Positions 34,886-44,599 of a DNA stretch of 64,000 nt are shown piece after piece. How positions within the stretch are numbered: position 1 is the stretch's first letter; the number at the start of each line of letters is the position of its first letter. Location of the stretch: contig CAVZID010000004.1 in NCBI GenBank assembly GCA_963775245.1, positions 37,821-101,820 of the forward strand, read 5' to 3'. This DNA comes from CAVSWT01 sp963775245 (GTDB taxonomy: Bacteria; Bacteroidota; Ignavibacteria; Ignavibacteriales; Ignavibacteriaceae). The position numbers and the translations under genes were made by a program. Below the pieces are notes generated by a model that worked only from the letters and a program-made list of their open reading frames with translations, did not search any database and had not been told where the DNA came from.

Positions 34886-35627
34886 TTACGCTTTTAAAAG
34901 AAAAGAATCCTATAAAGATTCCTGATTGAATAAAAAAACTATTTCCATTTAAGTTCGAAGGCACATTAGACAGTTCCTTATCATTCTCAATCTTCCAGCT
35001 GTCGCTAAATGTTAACTGATAGCCAAACCCAAATCTAACCGACACAAATCTATAAACCGGAATATCTACATTTAACATCGGAGAAAAAAACCAATAATTG
35101 TTTTTTATTGTTCTACTAATATTCTGTGCAGATGAAGATGAATTCGAAATTTCATTCCATACTTCATCCCAATTAAAGCTACCGCTGTTTCTATAAAGTT
35201 CAATTGAAAGACTTCCCGCTCCTATTACGCCGCCCACTGAAATACCAACGTTTTTAACAAAGGGCATTGTGTATTCAATTGTTAATCCGCCGCCGCCTAA
35301 AGAATAAATAGCTTCTCTATTTGTTCCATCCACCACTGAAGATTTTGAAGTTGAGCCGGCATAACCCATTCCGCCAACTCTTAAGTATGGAATAAATCCT
35401 AAGTATGCAAACCCTGAGCCGCCGGATGTATAAAAACCGTTTGAACTTAAATCAGGAACGCCAAATGATTTTAATTTTTGATTTATTAAATCCATTTTAG
35501 GGAAAAACCATCCAGGAGAATAGCCGCCGCCAACGCCAAATGGAGCATCAAAATATTGCTCCCTTTGAGAAAAAGAAAGCGTACTCAACACGCAAATTAT
35601 TAAAACAACCTTAATTGAATATCTCAT
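34830..35627 (-). CDS. outer membrane beta-barrel protein
   Basis: 265 residues. Signal peptide (VVLIICVLSTLSFSQ), glycine-rich strands (YSLGGGGLTIEYTMPFVKNVGISVGGVIGAGSLSIEL), RFVSVRFGFGYQLTFSD and IQSGIFIGFFSFK near the end. The annotated tail reads 56 bp into rfbB. A one-base indel in the AAAA run at about 34897-34900 would instead end the protein at TAA directly before the rfbB ATG, which looks more natural for a barrel. Function unknown. Confidence 0.65.
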   Translation of the reverse strand: MRYSIKVVLIICVLSTLSFSQREQYFDAPFGVGGGYSPGWFFPKMDLINQKLKSFGVPDLSSNGFYTSGGSGFAYLGFIPYLRVGGMGYAGSTSKSSVVDGTNREAIYSLGGGGLTIEYTMPFVKNVGISVGGVIGAGSLSIELYRNSGSFNWDEVWNEISNSSSSAQNISRTIKNNYWFFSPMLNVDIPVYRFVSVRFGFGYQLTFSDSWKIENDKELSNVPSNLNGNSFFIQSGIFIGFFSFKSVNEKYFNNRRCRIHRQQFY

Positions 35628-35761
35628 AAATTTTAATTTTTAAGGGAGTTAAATTTACCAAACACTTGGTAAAATCAAAAGAAAGATTCGGCTTTTCTAT
35701 CCATTAAAAAAGGGTAAAAATATTGGTAATCGCTGGAGTTCTGTATAGTTATAAAAATATA

Positions 35762-37258
35762 TTAAAATGAAGCCGGCTGACCTTCATATTCAACATCCAT
35801 ATGGTAATTCCATTTATCGAAATATAAATTGCCACCTCTCCATTCTACCTCCCCTCTTTGAAAATCATTAGTTTCGCTTCGTGGATAAATTTTTGCTGGG
35901 AATAATGGTTGTCCATAATCGCTGTTTACAATTAAACGGTATGAATCAATTCCACTTGAATAATAATATTTAACATGCGGGTCATCAGAATCTTGAATTC
36001 CATAATCCACATCTATTGGAATCCAGCCATAACCTTCCAGGTAATATTCAGCCCAATCATGGAGATTTACACTGCCGGGATGAAGCATCCATCCGCTTTG
36101 CCAGCGGGCAGGAATGCCACTTAATCTTGCGAGGGTAATAAATGTTAAAGCTTTTATTCCGCAATCACCATGCATGTTGTTAATGCAATATTCTGAAATA
36201 TCATTTATAGTTGAATATTCTCTCGCACTAGCCCAGGGAATATTTTCGCTTATCCATTTAACACTTTAAATACTTTTTCGTATGGATTCTGTGTATTACC
36301 AATTATTTTTTTTGATAACTCTTTTAGCTCTTTAGTAAAAACGATATGCGGCGGACGTTCTGCTGTAAATTCTTTATAAAGCTCTGAATCAGTTTTATAT
36401 GGCTGCACTTTGTTTGTATCTATTTCATAAACTTCAGAATAAGCCGTGTATTCAAATGTCATTTCAAAAACAGTCGGCTTTCCTTTTACTGCTTTCTTTT
36501 GAAGATATAATGTCCTTTGCGGATTAGAATCATTGGCAATTACATATTCATCTGAATTGACAGAGAGAAACTTGATATCTTTTTGTCTTTCAATATTTTC
36601 TTTAGGATACGGAAGCCAGCAGCGAATAACTTCTCCAGCCGGAACTGCATCAGCGTCAACGGTTAAAGTATAATGCAGTTTCATCTTTTTAGAATTTACA
36701 ATATTATTACCGCTCTCTTCAAATTCCTTCACTGATACCGGCAAATGTGTTTTTAAAAATATTCTTAATTTATCATGATAAGTTCCATCTATTTCTTCTT
36801 TAACTTCTGCAGCATTCTTTATTTATTCTGAAAAGATTTGGAACCGCATTATTGAAATATCTTTTTTCTCCGTTTATAACTTTCATTTCCAATGATTTAT
36901 CTTGTTCCCATTTATCAATCATTTCGTCAGTAAGATTTGGGAAATAATAAGACAACTGTTCTTTAACATCGCTCCTGGTTTTCTTAAAATCTTTTTCAAT
37001 CCTATTCATTACATCAATTTGAAAATATAAATTATATTTTTCTGTATCAGGCAAATCTTCAGATAAAAGTTGTTGATTTATTAATTCTTTAGCGTGATTA
37101 AAATTACCATTTTTAATTTCAGAGTTAATAGTAGGATAATTAGTTTGAGCATCTATTTGGTTGACAATAAGTAAAGTCATTATTAAGATTCCAAAAAAAA
37201 TTAATTTTGTAATAATACTTTTAACAGAAAGCGTTTTATTTTTATTTAGCATATTCAT
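35762..37258 (-). pseudogene. secreted transglutaminase-like cysteine protease, frameshifted
   Basis: Three pieces: 37258-36800 (signal peptide IIFFGILIMTLLIV-type, helical domain), 36798-36250 (beta-rich domain, LHYTLTVDADAVPAGEVIRC) and about 36248-35762, holding the transglutaminase core: Cys in HGDCGIKAL, His in NLHDWAEYY, Asp in PIDVDYG. Together about 500 residues. The breaks near 36815 (a 2-base loss or 1-base gain) and 36258 (one A lost) are both small indels. The fold is used by proteases and peptide-modifying enzymes. The start uses the ATG at 37258, since the longer frame begins with TTG. Confidence 0.75.
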
Positions 37259-37347
37259 TTGGTTTATATTTTGATTTTTGCAAATATACAAATGAAACTA
37301 TAAATATTTTAACCTAGAATTATAATTTTATAAATTAATACTGACTT

Positions 37348-38559
37348 ATGAATATAAAATCACTTCAAAAAATTTCCTCAAAAAAGAAAAAGCTGGCTAT
37401 CGGTTTGATGTCAGGAACTTCATTAGACGGTGTTGACGCAGTTCTTTGTGAAATAAAAGGGAATTCCATCGCGACAAAAATTAAACAAATAAAATTTATC
37501 ACTTTTCCTTTCCCTAATGGATTGAAAGAAGTTTTAATTGAAAATTCTACTTTGGGAAAAGGAAATGTAACTGATATCTGCAAGCTCAATTTTTTAATTG
37601 CACATGTATATGCAGAAGCTGTCAAACAATTATGTAAGAAAGCAAAAGTACCGCTTTCAAAAATTGATTTCATTGGTTCGCATGGACAAACAATTCATCA
37701 TCTTCCAAGCAAAGAGAATTATTTTGGATATAATATTTCTTCAACTTTGCAGATTGGCGATCCTTCTGTAATAGCAAAATTAACTGGCATTACAACCGTT
37801 GGTGATTTTAGAGTTGCAGATGTTGCACTTGGCGGACAAGGTGCTCCTCTAATTCCTTACTTTGATTATATTTTATTCTCATCTCCAAAGGATGGTTCCC
37901 AAAAGAAAAAAAATCGTGCGTTATTGAATCTTGGCGGTATTTCAAATTTTACAATCTTAAAGAAAAATGGTAAGGTCAATGATGTTATTGCTTTTGATAC
38001 CGGCCCGGCAAATATGATGATTGACATTCTATCTAAAAAATTTTTTAATACAGTTTATGACAAAGATGGGAGGTTTGCTTCTAAGGGAAGTGTAAATGAA
38101 GAATTGTTTAATGCTCTAATTGTAAAAGATAATTTTATTGAAATGAAACCTCCAAAATCAACTGGAAGAGAATATTATAATGAAGAATTTTTAGAAGATT
38201 TATTAACCAAATTTGATTCAATACCAAAAGAAGATTGGATGGCAACGATAACAAAATTTACTGCTTATGCTGTTTGGCGCAATTATGAATTATTCGTAAA
38301 AGATAAAACTAAAATCGATGAGCTTTTTATTAGCGGCGGCGGAGCAAAAAATAAATTTTTAATAAAGCAATTAAAAAATTATTTTGGCAAAAAAGTTATA
38401 ATTCAAAATATAAAGAAAATCGGAATTTCTTCTGATTCAAAAGAAGCTATTTGTTTTGCCATATTAGCTAATGAAACTCTTTGCGACAATTCTTCTAACA
38501 TTCCAAGAGTAACAGGCGCAAGTAAAAAAACAATATTAGGAAAGATTTGTTTACCGTAA
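37348..38559 (+). CDS. anmK: anhydro-N-acetylmuramic acid kinase
   Basis: 403 residues. Phosphorylates and opens 1,6-anhydroMurNAc in cell-wall recycling. ATP-binding GLMSGTSLDGVDAVL at about residue 20, GSHGQTIHH, LGGISNFT, the catalytic region TGPANMMID and the C-terminal ISGGGAKN are all present. Divergent from the transglutaminase gene. The GxxExxY element begins 6 bp after its stop. Confidence 0.95.
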   Translation: MNIKSLQKISSKKKKLAIGLMSGTSLDGVDAVLCEIKGNSIATKIKQIKFITFPFPNGLKEVLIENSTLGKGNVTDICKLNFLIAHVYAEAVKQLCKKAKVPLSKIDFIGSHGQTIHHLPSKENYFGYNISSTLQIGDPSVIAKLTGITTVGDFRVADVALGGQGAPLIPYFDYILFSSPKDGSQKKKNRALLNLGGISNFTILKKNGKVNDVIAFDTGPANMMIDILSKKFFNTVYDKDGRFASKGSVNEELFNALIVKDNFIEMKPPKSTGREYYNEEFLEDLLTKFDSIPKEDWMATITKFTAYAVWRNYELFVKDKTKIDELFISGGGAKNKFLIKQLKNYFGKKVIIQNIKKIGISSDSKEAICFAILANETLCDNSSNIPRVTGASKKTILGKICLP

Positions 38560-38564
38560 AATAC

Positions 38565-39058
38565 AAGCCACTAATTTCACGAATGACACGAATTAAATTT
38601 AATTAGTGCAATTGGTGGCTTATTTAAAAAAATAAATTAATAAGAGTGATATAATGAAAGATTTAATTTACAAAGAAGAGTTTTATAAAATAGTCGGTTT
38701 ATGCATGGAGGTACACAAAACTCTTGGTAAAGGATTTTTAGAAATTGTATACAAAGATGCGCTTGAATATGAATTTAAAATCAATAACATACCATACGAA
38801 AGAGAAAAAGAATATATAATTAATTACAAAGGAATAATTCTTTCACACAAATTCTATGCAGATTTCGTAGTTTATGATGATATAATTTTAGAAGCAAAAG
38901 CTGTCAATGGTTTACCGGAAGATTTCACAAAATTAATTTTAAATTATTTAGCTGCATCAAAATCAAAGTTAGGAATTTTAGTTAACTTTGGTTCTTCTTC
39001 ATTACAATACAAAAGATATGTATTATAAAATTCGTGTTATTCGTGAAATTAGTGGCTT
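38565..39058. mobile_element. 494-bp inverted-repeat element carrying a GxxExxY gene
   Basis: 30-bp terminal inverted repeats at 38565-38594 and 39029-39058, 29 of 30 bases matching (start AAGCCACTAATTTCACGAAT). Directly inside the left repeat and outside the right repeat are further related blocks (TTAATTAGTGCAATTGGTGG and the reversed GCCACGAATTGCACTAATT at 39066-39085). The only gene inside encodes a PD-(D/E)xK-fold GxxExxY protein; its stop codon abuts the right repeat. No flanking target duplication was recognised. It separates anmK from the next envelope gene. The repeat-gene-repeat layout suggests a mobile unit, but no transposase is present. Confidence 0.65.
38654..39028 (+). CDS. GxxExxY family protein (PD-(D/E)xK nuclease fold)
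   Basis: 124 residues, the usual family size. G27-x-x-E30-x-x-Y33 (GFLEIVY) is the naming motif, after the conserved helix VGLCMEVHKTLGKG. YADFVVYDDIILEAKAV supplies the Asp and E-x-K of a PD-(D/E)xK active site, so nuclease chemistry is plausible. The biochemical role of the family is not established. The gene fills nearly all of the 494-bp inverted-repeat element. Confidence 0.9.
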   Translation: MKDLIYKEEFYKIVGLCMEVHKTLGKGFLEIVYKDALEYEFKINNIPYEREKEYIINYKGIILSHKFYADFVVYDDIILEAKAVNGLPEDFTKLILNYLAASKSKLGILVNFGSSSLQYKRYVL

Positions 39059-39106
39059 GAGTTTATGCCACGAATTGCACTAATTCCACTAATTAAAAAG
39101 GAATTT

Positions 39107-39988
39107 ATGAAAATATTAATCACTGGCGGAAGCGGATTACTTGGACAATATTTGAACTTGCAGTTAACAAAGAACAATGAGATTCTAACTTTTTACAATT
39201 CACAAATCGGCAACTGCAAAAATTTTAATTCAGCGCGAGTTGATATTACGAATCAAGAAAAGCTTAATGAGATTTTTTCAAGCTTTAAACCGGAAGTTGT
39301 TATTCATACAGCCGCAGTTTCAAATCCTAATATTGCTTCAAAATTATCAAGCAAAGATGTTTACAAGATTAATGTAAATGCGACAAAAAATTTTGCTGAA
39401 CTTTGTGAAATATATAAATCAAAATTAATTTATACTTCAACAGATTTAGTTTATGCGGGTTACCGAGGTTCAATGCTGGTTGAAGAAGGAAAACTCATTC
39501 CGGTTTCAATTTATGCTGAAACAAAATTAATGGGTGAAGTTAAGATTCAGGAAACATTTGATGACTATATAATTTTAAGAACAGCTTTGATGTATGGAAT
39601 TGGGTTAAACAATTCCAAATGCCACTTCCATGAAATGTACAACAATTTAAAAGATGGAAAGCAAGCCAGGCTTTTTACAGACCAGTTTAGAACACCATTA
39701 GCATTACTAGATGCGGCAAGAATGATTGATGAACTAATTCAAAAAGATATAAAAAATGAAATTATAAATTTCGGAGGGCCTGAAAGAGTTTCAAGATTTC
39801 AGCTTGGTGAAAAACTATGTAAAGCCACTTCGTTGGATAAAAATTTACTTATTCCAATTTCGATGAATGATATTCCTGATATGCCTCAAGTGGCTGATGT
39901 TTCGATGAATACAGATAAGCTTAAATCGTATGGAATAAAGCAGAACAGTATTGATGAGTGTATAAGTCAAATTATCAAAGGTAAGTAA
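39107..39988 (+). CDS. RmlD-like NAD(P)-dependent sugar-nucleotide reductase
   Basis: 293 residues from the ATG at 39107, which has AAAAAGGAATTT in front. The frame is open from 39065, but that part is repeat sequence. Rossmann motif GGSGLLGQY, SDR catalytic YAETK (about 142), RTALMYG, and a C-terminal half as in RmlD_sub_bind proteins (dTDP-4-dehydrorhamnose reductase family). It could act with RmlB (33875-34885) in rhamnose synthesis, but specificity cannot be read and it lacks the rest of an rml cluster. Confidence 0.8.
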   Translation: MKILITGGSGLLGQYLNLQLTKNNEILTFYNSQIGNCKNFNSARVDITNQEKLNEIFSSFKPEVVIHTAAVSNPNIASKLSSKDVYKINVNATKNFAELCEIYKSKLIYTSTDLVYAGYRGSMLVEEGKLIPVSIYAETKLMGEVKIQETFDDYIILRTALMYGIGLNNSKCHFHEMYNNLKDGKQARLFTDQFRTPLALLDAARMIDELIQKDIKNEIINFGGPERVSRFQLGEKLCKATSLDKNLLIPISMNDIPDMPQVADVSMNTDKLKSYGIKQNSIDECISQIIKGK

Positions 39989-40018
39989 TGAATTTATTGC
40001 AAAATTTAAACTAAAAAT

Positions 40019-40888
40019 TCAATTTTTTATAGATGGATCGACTGCTCTTAATACAATAATGCCCGTATGCTTTTTTACTCTGGCTAAATAATCAGGCAGT
40101 GGATCATCAGTAATTTGTACTTTTGAACCGACAATTGGCGCATGAAGAAAATGAATTCTACCGTCATCCATTTTAATTGCAATTCCAACGTGTCCAATAT
40201 CCAACCCTTTTAAATTTGTGGTGATTGCAATTAAATCTCCATTGTGAATTTTATCTTCAATAGCTGCGACTTTTTCCTTTGGGACATAATAATATTCCCT
40301 CTTATTAATTGCTTCTTCTTGTTTCTTTATGATTGGAATAAAGGCAGGATTATCTTTTAATTGCACATAATATTTCGGATTTTCAGACATAAATCCAACA
40401 TCAAATTTAATTGGTTCGCCGCCTATTTCTTTGGTAACGTCCTTTACAATTCCTTTATGTGTATTATTGTAGATCCAATCTGAAAAATAATGCAGCCTTG
40501 ATGGATATTGATCTAATTTGCCGTCTCTGTACCTAATTTTCTCTAATTCGTTTTCATAATCTTTAAAAGTAGTTTTGCCTTCTTTAATTAATCTTGAAAA
40601 AACCAAAGCATTTTCTAAAAATGTTGTACAGTCCAACCCTGTTAAATTTATTACAAGCTGCTCAGTATCTCCAACTTCCAAAGTGTGTGCAACATAATCA
40701 GTTCCTAAAAAACTTTTACCAACAGCAGTAATCACATCACCAAGTGGCTTATCGGCAAGATCTTTTGAAACTGCCATTTTAAATTTTGATTTACATACTT
40801 CAACATCTTTCTCTTTATAAATTTGAGCTTGAGATAAAATCGAAAGCAAAAAAACTAGTAAAAAAACTTTTTTAGATAAACTAATCAT
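40019..40888 (-). CDS. DUF1460 secreted amidase-like protein
   Basis: 289 residues from the ATG at 40888 (upstream frame starts with TTG). Signal peptide VFLLVFLLSILSQAQ. The DUF1460 hallmark LDCTTFLENAL supplies the likely nucleophile Cys, and a downstream His lies in LDIGHVGIA. DUF1460 members belong to the NlpC/P60-type papain fold and are described as N-acetylmuramoyl-L-alanine amidase-like. A role in cell-wall turnover fits the neighbouring anmK. Probably periplasmic or surface exposed. Confidence 0.85.
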   Translation of the reverse strand: MISLSKKVFLLVFLLSILSQAQIYKEKDVEVCKSKFKMAVSKDLADKPLGDVITAVGKSFLGTDYVAHTLEVGDTEQLVINLTGLDCTTFLENALVFSRLIKEGKTTFKDYENELEKIRYRDGKLDQYPSRLHYFSDWIYNNTHKGIVKDVTKEIGGEPIKFDVGFMSENPKYYVQLKDNPAFIPIIKKQEEAINKREYYYVPKEKVAAIEDKIHNGDLIAITTNLKGLDIGHVGIAIKMDDGRIHFLHAPIVGSKVQITDDPLPDYLARVKKHTGIIVLRAVDPSIKN

Positions 40889-40941
40889 TTCTTTTTCCAA
40901 ACTATAAATAAATGTTCTATTTGAATTTTAACCTTTGACTT

Positions 40942-42373
40942 TTAGATGATATCCTCACCGCCGACATTTGCAGAAGAATATTCCTCAATCTGTCTTGCGT
41001 GAGCAAGGTTTTCAAATCTTGCATACTCTTTTATAAAAGCTAAACGCACTGTTCCGGTAGGACCATTTCTTTGTTTACCAATTATAATTTCAGCTACTCC
41101 TTCATTTGAATCACCATTTTCATTTTTCATTATCCCGTAATACTCTGGACGATTTAAAAAGATAACCACATCAGCGTCCTGTTCAATTGAACCGGATTCA
41201 CGAAGATCAGAAAGCTGTGGACGTTTATCTGTTCTTGCTTCAACAGCTCTATTTAATTGTGCTAAAGCAACTACAGGAATATTTAATTCTTTAGCAAGAG
41301 ATTTTAGTGAACGGGAAATATGAGAAATTTCTCTTTCACGGCTCTCTGAATTTGTCGGGCCTTGCATCAATTGCAAATAATCAATAATTATCATTCCAAT
41401 ATCATGTTCAGCTTTCAGTCTTCTTGCTTTTGCACGAATTTCCAAAACAGTTTGAGCGGGAGTGTCATCAACAAACAAAGGTGCTTCAATTAATTTATGA
41501 GCATTTTTGCTTAGCTTCACACCTTCTTCATGAGGAAGTTTTCCAGTTCTAACCAGGTGAGCATTCAATCTTCCTTCTGCGCAAAGCAGCCGGATGACTA
41601 ATTGCATAGTTGACATTTCAAGACTAAAAATTCCAATCGGGACTTTATGTTCTATTGATGCATTACGTGCAAGAGAAAGTGCGAGGGCTGTTTTCCCCAT
41701 GGAGGGCCTGGCCGCAATTATAATTAAATCTGATTTTTGAAAGCCGCCAAGCAGTTCATCTAATTCATAAAAACCAGTAGGAACTGAAAACTTTTTTGTA
41801 GTGTTTGAATGAATCGCTTCAATATATTCCAAAGCATCTCTAACAGCACGATCCATTCCCTGGTATGATTTTTTTAAATGTGATTCTGTGATTTCAAAAA
41901 TTTTACTTTCGGCAAGATCTAAAAGATCGAATGCATCTTCTGTTCCTTCGTAAGCAGAACGGGCAATTTCATGTGCACTTGAAATTAAGCCGCGTAAAAT
42001 TTCTTTCTCTAAAATTATTTTTGCATGATATTCAATGTTTGCAGCAGAAGAAATGTTTTGTGACAACTTGCTTAAATAAACTGCACCGCCGCTTACTTCA
42101 GTTTGTTCACGTTTTTTTAATTCTTCATAAACCGTAACAGTATCAATTGGTTCACCGGCATCAAAGAGATGCACCATTGCTTCAAAAATTAATTGATGCT
42201 CTTTTAAATAAAAGCTTTCCGTTTTTAATAACTCAATTGCTTTAGGTACTGCTTCTTTTTCAATTAGCATTGCACCTAAAACTGAGGCTTCAATCTCCGG
42301 TGCGGATGGTGGCTTTCACATCTGCGGGAATTAGTTTGTCTAAAGCGGTATTAGTTTTTTTTGCTTTTGCCAT
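40942..42373 (-). CDS. dnaB: replicative DNA helicase DnaB, 5' end frameshifted
   Basis: Main frame 42270-40942 (442 residues from an internal Met) has the N-terminal helical domain and the RecA-like core: Walker A ARPSMGKTA, Walker B IIIDYLQLM, and SLRESGSIEQDADVVIFLNRP. The true N-terminus is in another frame: ATG at 42373 reads MAKAKKTNTALDKLIPADVK then TGA, while PPSAPEIEASVLGAM just upstream of the internal Met is in the main frame. The break at about 42313 is +1 or -2. Because DnaB is essential in bacteria, a sequence error is more likely than true loss. A hairpin lies just before the start. Confidence 0.9.
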
Positions 42374-42380
42374 TGATAAA

Positions 42381-42408
42381 AATCCCCGAAAAAATCGGGG
42401 TTATTTTT
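42381..42408 (-). terminator. hairpin with T run immediately before dnaB
   Basis: Stem AACCCCGA / TCGGGGATT-type around 42381-42402 with T runs on both sides. On the minus strand it ends in GGGGATTTTT just 7 nt before the dnaB ATG. It probably terminates the upstream uracil-DNA glycosylase transcript; being so close to dnaB it could also act as an attenuator. Confidence 0.55.
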
Positions 42409-42522
42409 TTGATAATCTATTTTAATTACAAATGGAAAATAAAAAATATTATTGTAAAAAGAACCGTGAATTGCTGAATTGTTATTTAATATTTCAATTA
42501 AAATAAAATTTAATTCATCTCA

Positions 42523-43243
42523 TCATATAATTGACGGAATTTTTGTAACATCTTCCCAGGCGGGACGTTTCCAATGAGGATTACGAAGTAAAGCTGCCGG
42601 GTGATATGTAACCATAACTTTGGCACCTTCAAATTCAAAAATTTGTCCGCGCATTTTTGTAAGTGAATCTTTTTTCTTTAATACACCTTGAGCAGCAGTT
42701 AAACCTACACACAATATCATTTTGGGTTTAATTAAAGCAATTTGTTTTTTTAAATACGGAATGCAAGCTTCCATTTCTTCTGAGCTTGGAGTTCTATTTC
42801 CCGGCGGACGGCTTTTAACAACATTTGCAATATATACTTCTTCCCTGGTAAAATTAATTGCTTTTAAAATATCTGTAAGCAATTGTCCTGCACGGCCTAC
42901 AAATGGTTCGCCTTGCTTATCCTCTTCTGCACCTGGCCCTTCCCCAACGACCATTACATCGGCATTTGGATTACCTTTTCCAAATACAAATTTATTTCTA
43001 TTTTGATGCAAAGGACATTTCGTACAGGTATTTATCATACTTTCAAGTTCATCAAGATGATTTTGCAGATTTCCAATTTTCTTCAAAAAAACTTTCCGGC
43101 GCCTCTTCTTTATATTCGGTTTTGGGTTCTTTTACAATTGTTGTTCTTCTTTTCAATAATACCTCTTCAAATAATTCATCGCCAAAAATTTCTTTTTGGT
43201 CTTTTAATGATTGAATGATTTCGTTTTTTATGGTTTGGTTCAT
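42523..43243 (-). pseudogene. type-4 uracil-DNA glycosylase, N-terminus frameshifted
   Basis: Catalytic part 43086-42523: Fe-S cysteines in CTKCPL, the uracil-binding block VGEGPGAEEDKQGEPFVGRAG, an internal LCVG Cys, and YHPAALLRNPHWKR near the end. All are diagnostic of family 4 UDGs that remove uracil from DNA. The N-terminal 60 residues are in another frame (43243-43052, ...PESFFEENWKSAKSS). The natural joint ENWKSAKSS-DELESMINTCTKC implies a small indel near 43050. The catalytic domain itself is intact, so an active protein could still start at the TTG at 43086. Confidence 0.85.
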
Positions 43244-43322
43244 TTAGAATAAAAATATAATTATGCTGTCACATAGTGCTTGTCGAAATGTGATAACGGA
43301 ATAAGTTCAGACATCTATAAAC

Positions 43323-44537
43323 TCAGTCCGACATTTTTAATATCTCAGATAGAATTTTATTTGCAGCCTGAAATTTAGATTGAAGTGGGAAATTTATTTT
43401 CTTTCCATTCTTATGAATAACGGTAATCTTGTTAGTATCAAATTCAAATCCGCTGCTTTTATCTTTAAGGGAATTTAAAACAATCATATCTAAATTTTTA
43501 TCTTTGATTTTCTTTTTAGCATTCTTCAATTCGTTATCTGTCTCAAGTGCAAAGCCGATTATCTTTTGTTCTTTTTTCTTTAAAGAAGATAAAATATCTA
43601 TAGTAGATTCCAAATCAATTTTATCCAATCCGGAGTCTTTTTTGATTTTTTTTGAGGATGCTTTTTGGGGTTTATAATCAGCAACTGCAGCCGACATAAT
43701 TAATACATCCTGATTCGCTAGTTCTTTATCAACGGCTTTCTTCATATCAGAAGCTGAGCGAATTTTTATTTTATTAATTTCAGGATAACTGACTTCTGAA
43801 GAAGGGCCAGAAATCAATGTAACATCTGCTCCACGCAAATAAGCTGCTTTTGCAATTTCATATCCCATTTTGCCGGAAGAACGATTACCAATAAATCGCA
43901 CAGGATCAATATCTTCATAAGTCGGTCCAGCAGTAACTAAAACTTTTTTGCCGGTTAAATCTTTTGTATATCCGCTTAATACTAATTCCATTGCATCAAT
44001 AATTTTATGAATATCCGGCATTCTGCCTTTGCCGCTTAAACTGCTCGCTAATTCCCCTTCTTCTGCTTCTAAAATAAAATGGCCAAGACTTTCAAGTTTT
44101 ACTAAATTTTCTTGGGTAATTTTATTTTCATACATATCAACATCAGCAGCGGGAGAAATGATTAATGGACACCTCAATGCCGCCACCAGTGTGGTTAAAG
44201 CATTATCTGCAAAACCATGAACAATTTTAGCAACAGTATTTATTGTGCAAGGAGCAATTACCATTATGTCTGCCCACAGTGCATAGTCAATATGCCAGGT
44301 TGAAAGTTCAGTTCCTTCTTTTGGAGATGAAGGAAAAGTGTTAACAATAACTTTATTTTTTGACAGTGAAGAAAGCGTTAATGGAGTGATAAACTCAACT
44401 GCCGAAGGAGTCATTACGACTCTAACTTCCGCTTTACGTTTAATTAAATCACGAATTAAAAAAGCAGATTTATATGCAGCAATCCCTCCGGTAATTCCAA
44501 GAATAATTTTTTTACCTGAAAGGATGTCTTTCTGCAT
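43323..44537 (-). CDS. coaBC: bifunctional phosphopantothenoylcysteine decarboxylase / phosphopantothenate-cysteine ligase
   Basis: 404 residues. Two steps of coenzyme A synthesis. The N-terminal CoaC flavoprotein half has GITGGIAAYKSAFL, the active-site His in STWHIDYALWADIMVIAPCT, and the flavin loop FADNALTT. The C-terminal CoaB half begins at LVTAGPTYEDIDPVRFIGNR with SSGKMGYEIA. It follows rpoZ, gmk and yicC on the same strand, a conserved order in many bacteria, though a barrel gene is inserted. Confidence 0.95.
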   Translation of the reverse strand: MQKDILSGKKIILGITGGIAAYKSAFLIRDLIKRKAEVRVVMTPSAVEFITPLTLSSLSKNKVIVNTFPSSPKEGTELSTWHIDYALWADIMVIAPCTINTVAKIVHGFADNALTTLVAALRCPLIISPAADVDMYENKITQENLVKLESLGHFILEAEEGELASSLSGKGRMPDIHKIIDAMELVLSGYTKDLTGKKVLVTAGPTYEDIDPVRFIGNRSSGKMGYEIAKAAYLRGADVTLISGPSSEVSYPEINKIKIRSASDMKKAVDKELANQDVLIMSAAVADYKPQKASSKKIKKDSGLDKIDLESTIDILSSLKKKEQKIIGFALETDNELKNAKKKIKDKNLDMIVLNSLKDKSSGFEFDTNKITVIHKNGKKINFPLQSKFQAANKILSEILKMSD

Positions 44538-44599
44538 AAGAAATTAGATTTGTTAATTAAAATAAAAAACTTACCGGTGAACTAATTTTATTAAAAGTA

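Noticed and set aside
36250..37258. Two independent small secreted proteins
   Set aside because: Reading across the two junctions gives one continuous transglutaminase-like protein, so separate genes are unlikely.
39065..39106. Upstream start for the RmlD-like protein
   Set aside because: These codons are the inverted-repeat sequence of the GxxExxY element. The ATG at 39107 has a good ribosome site and begins the Rossmann motif.
42270..42373. Programmed frameshifting in dnaB
   Set aside because: No slippery heptamer with a downstream structure is visible at the junction, and similar indels occur in unrelated genes of the window.
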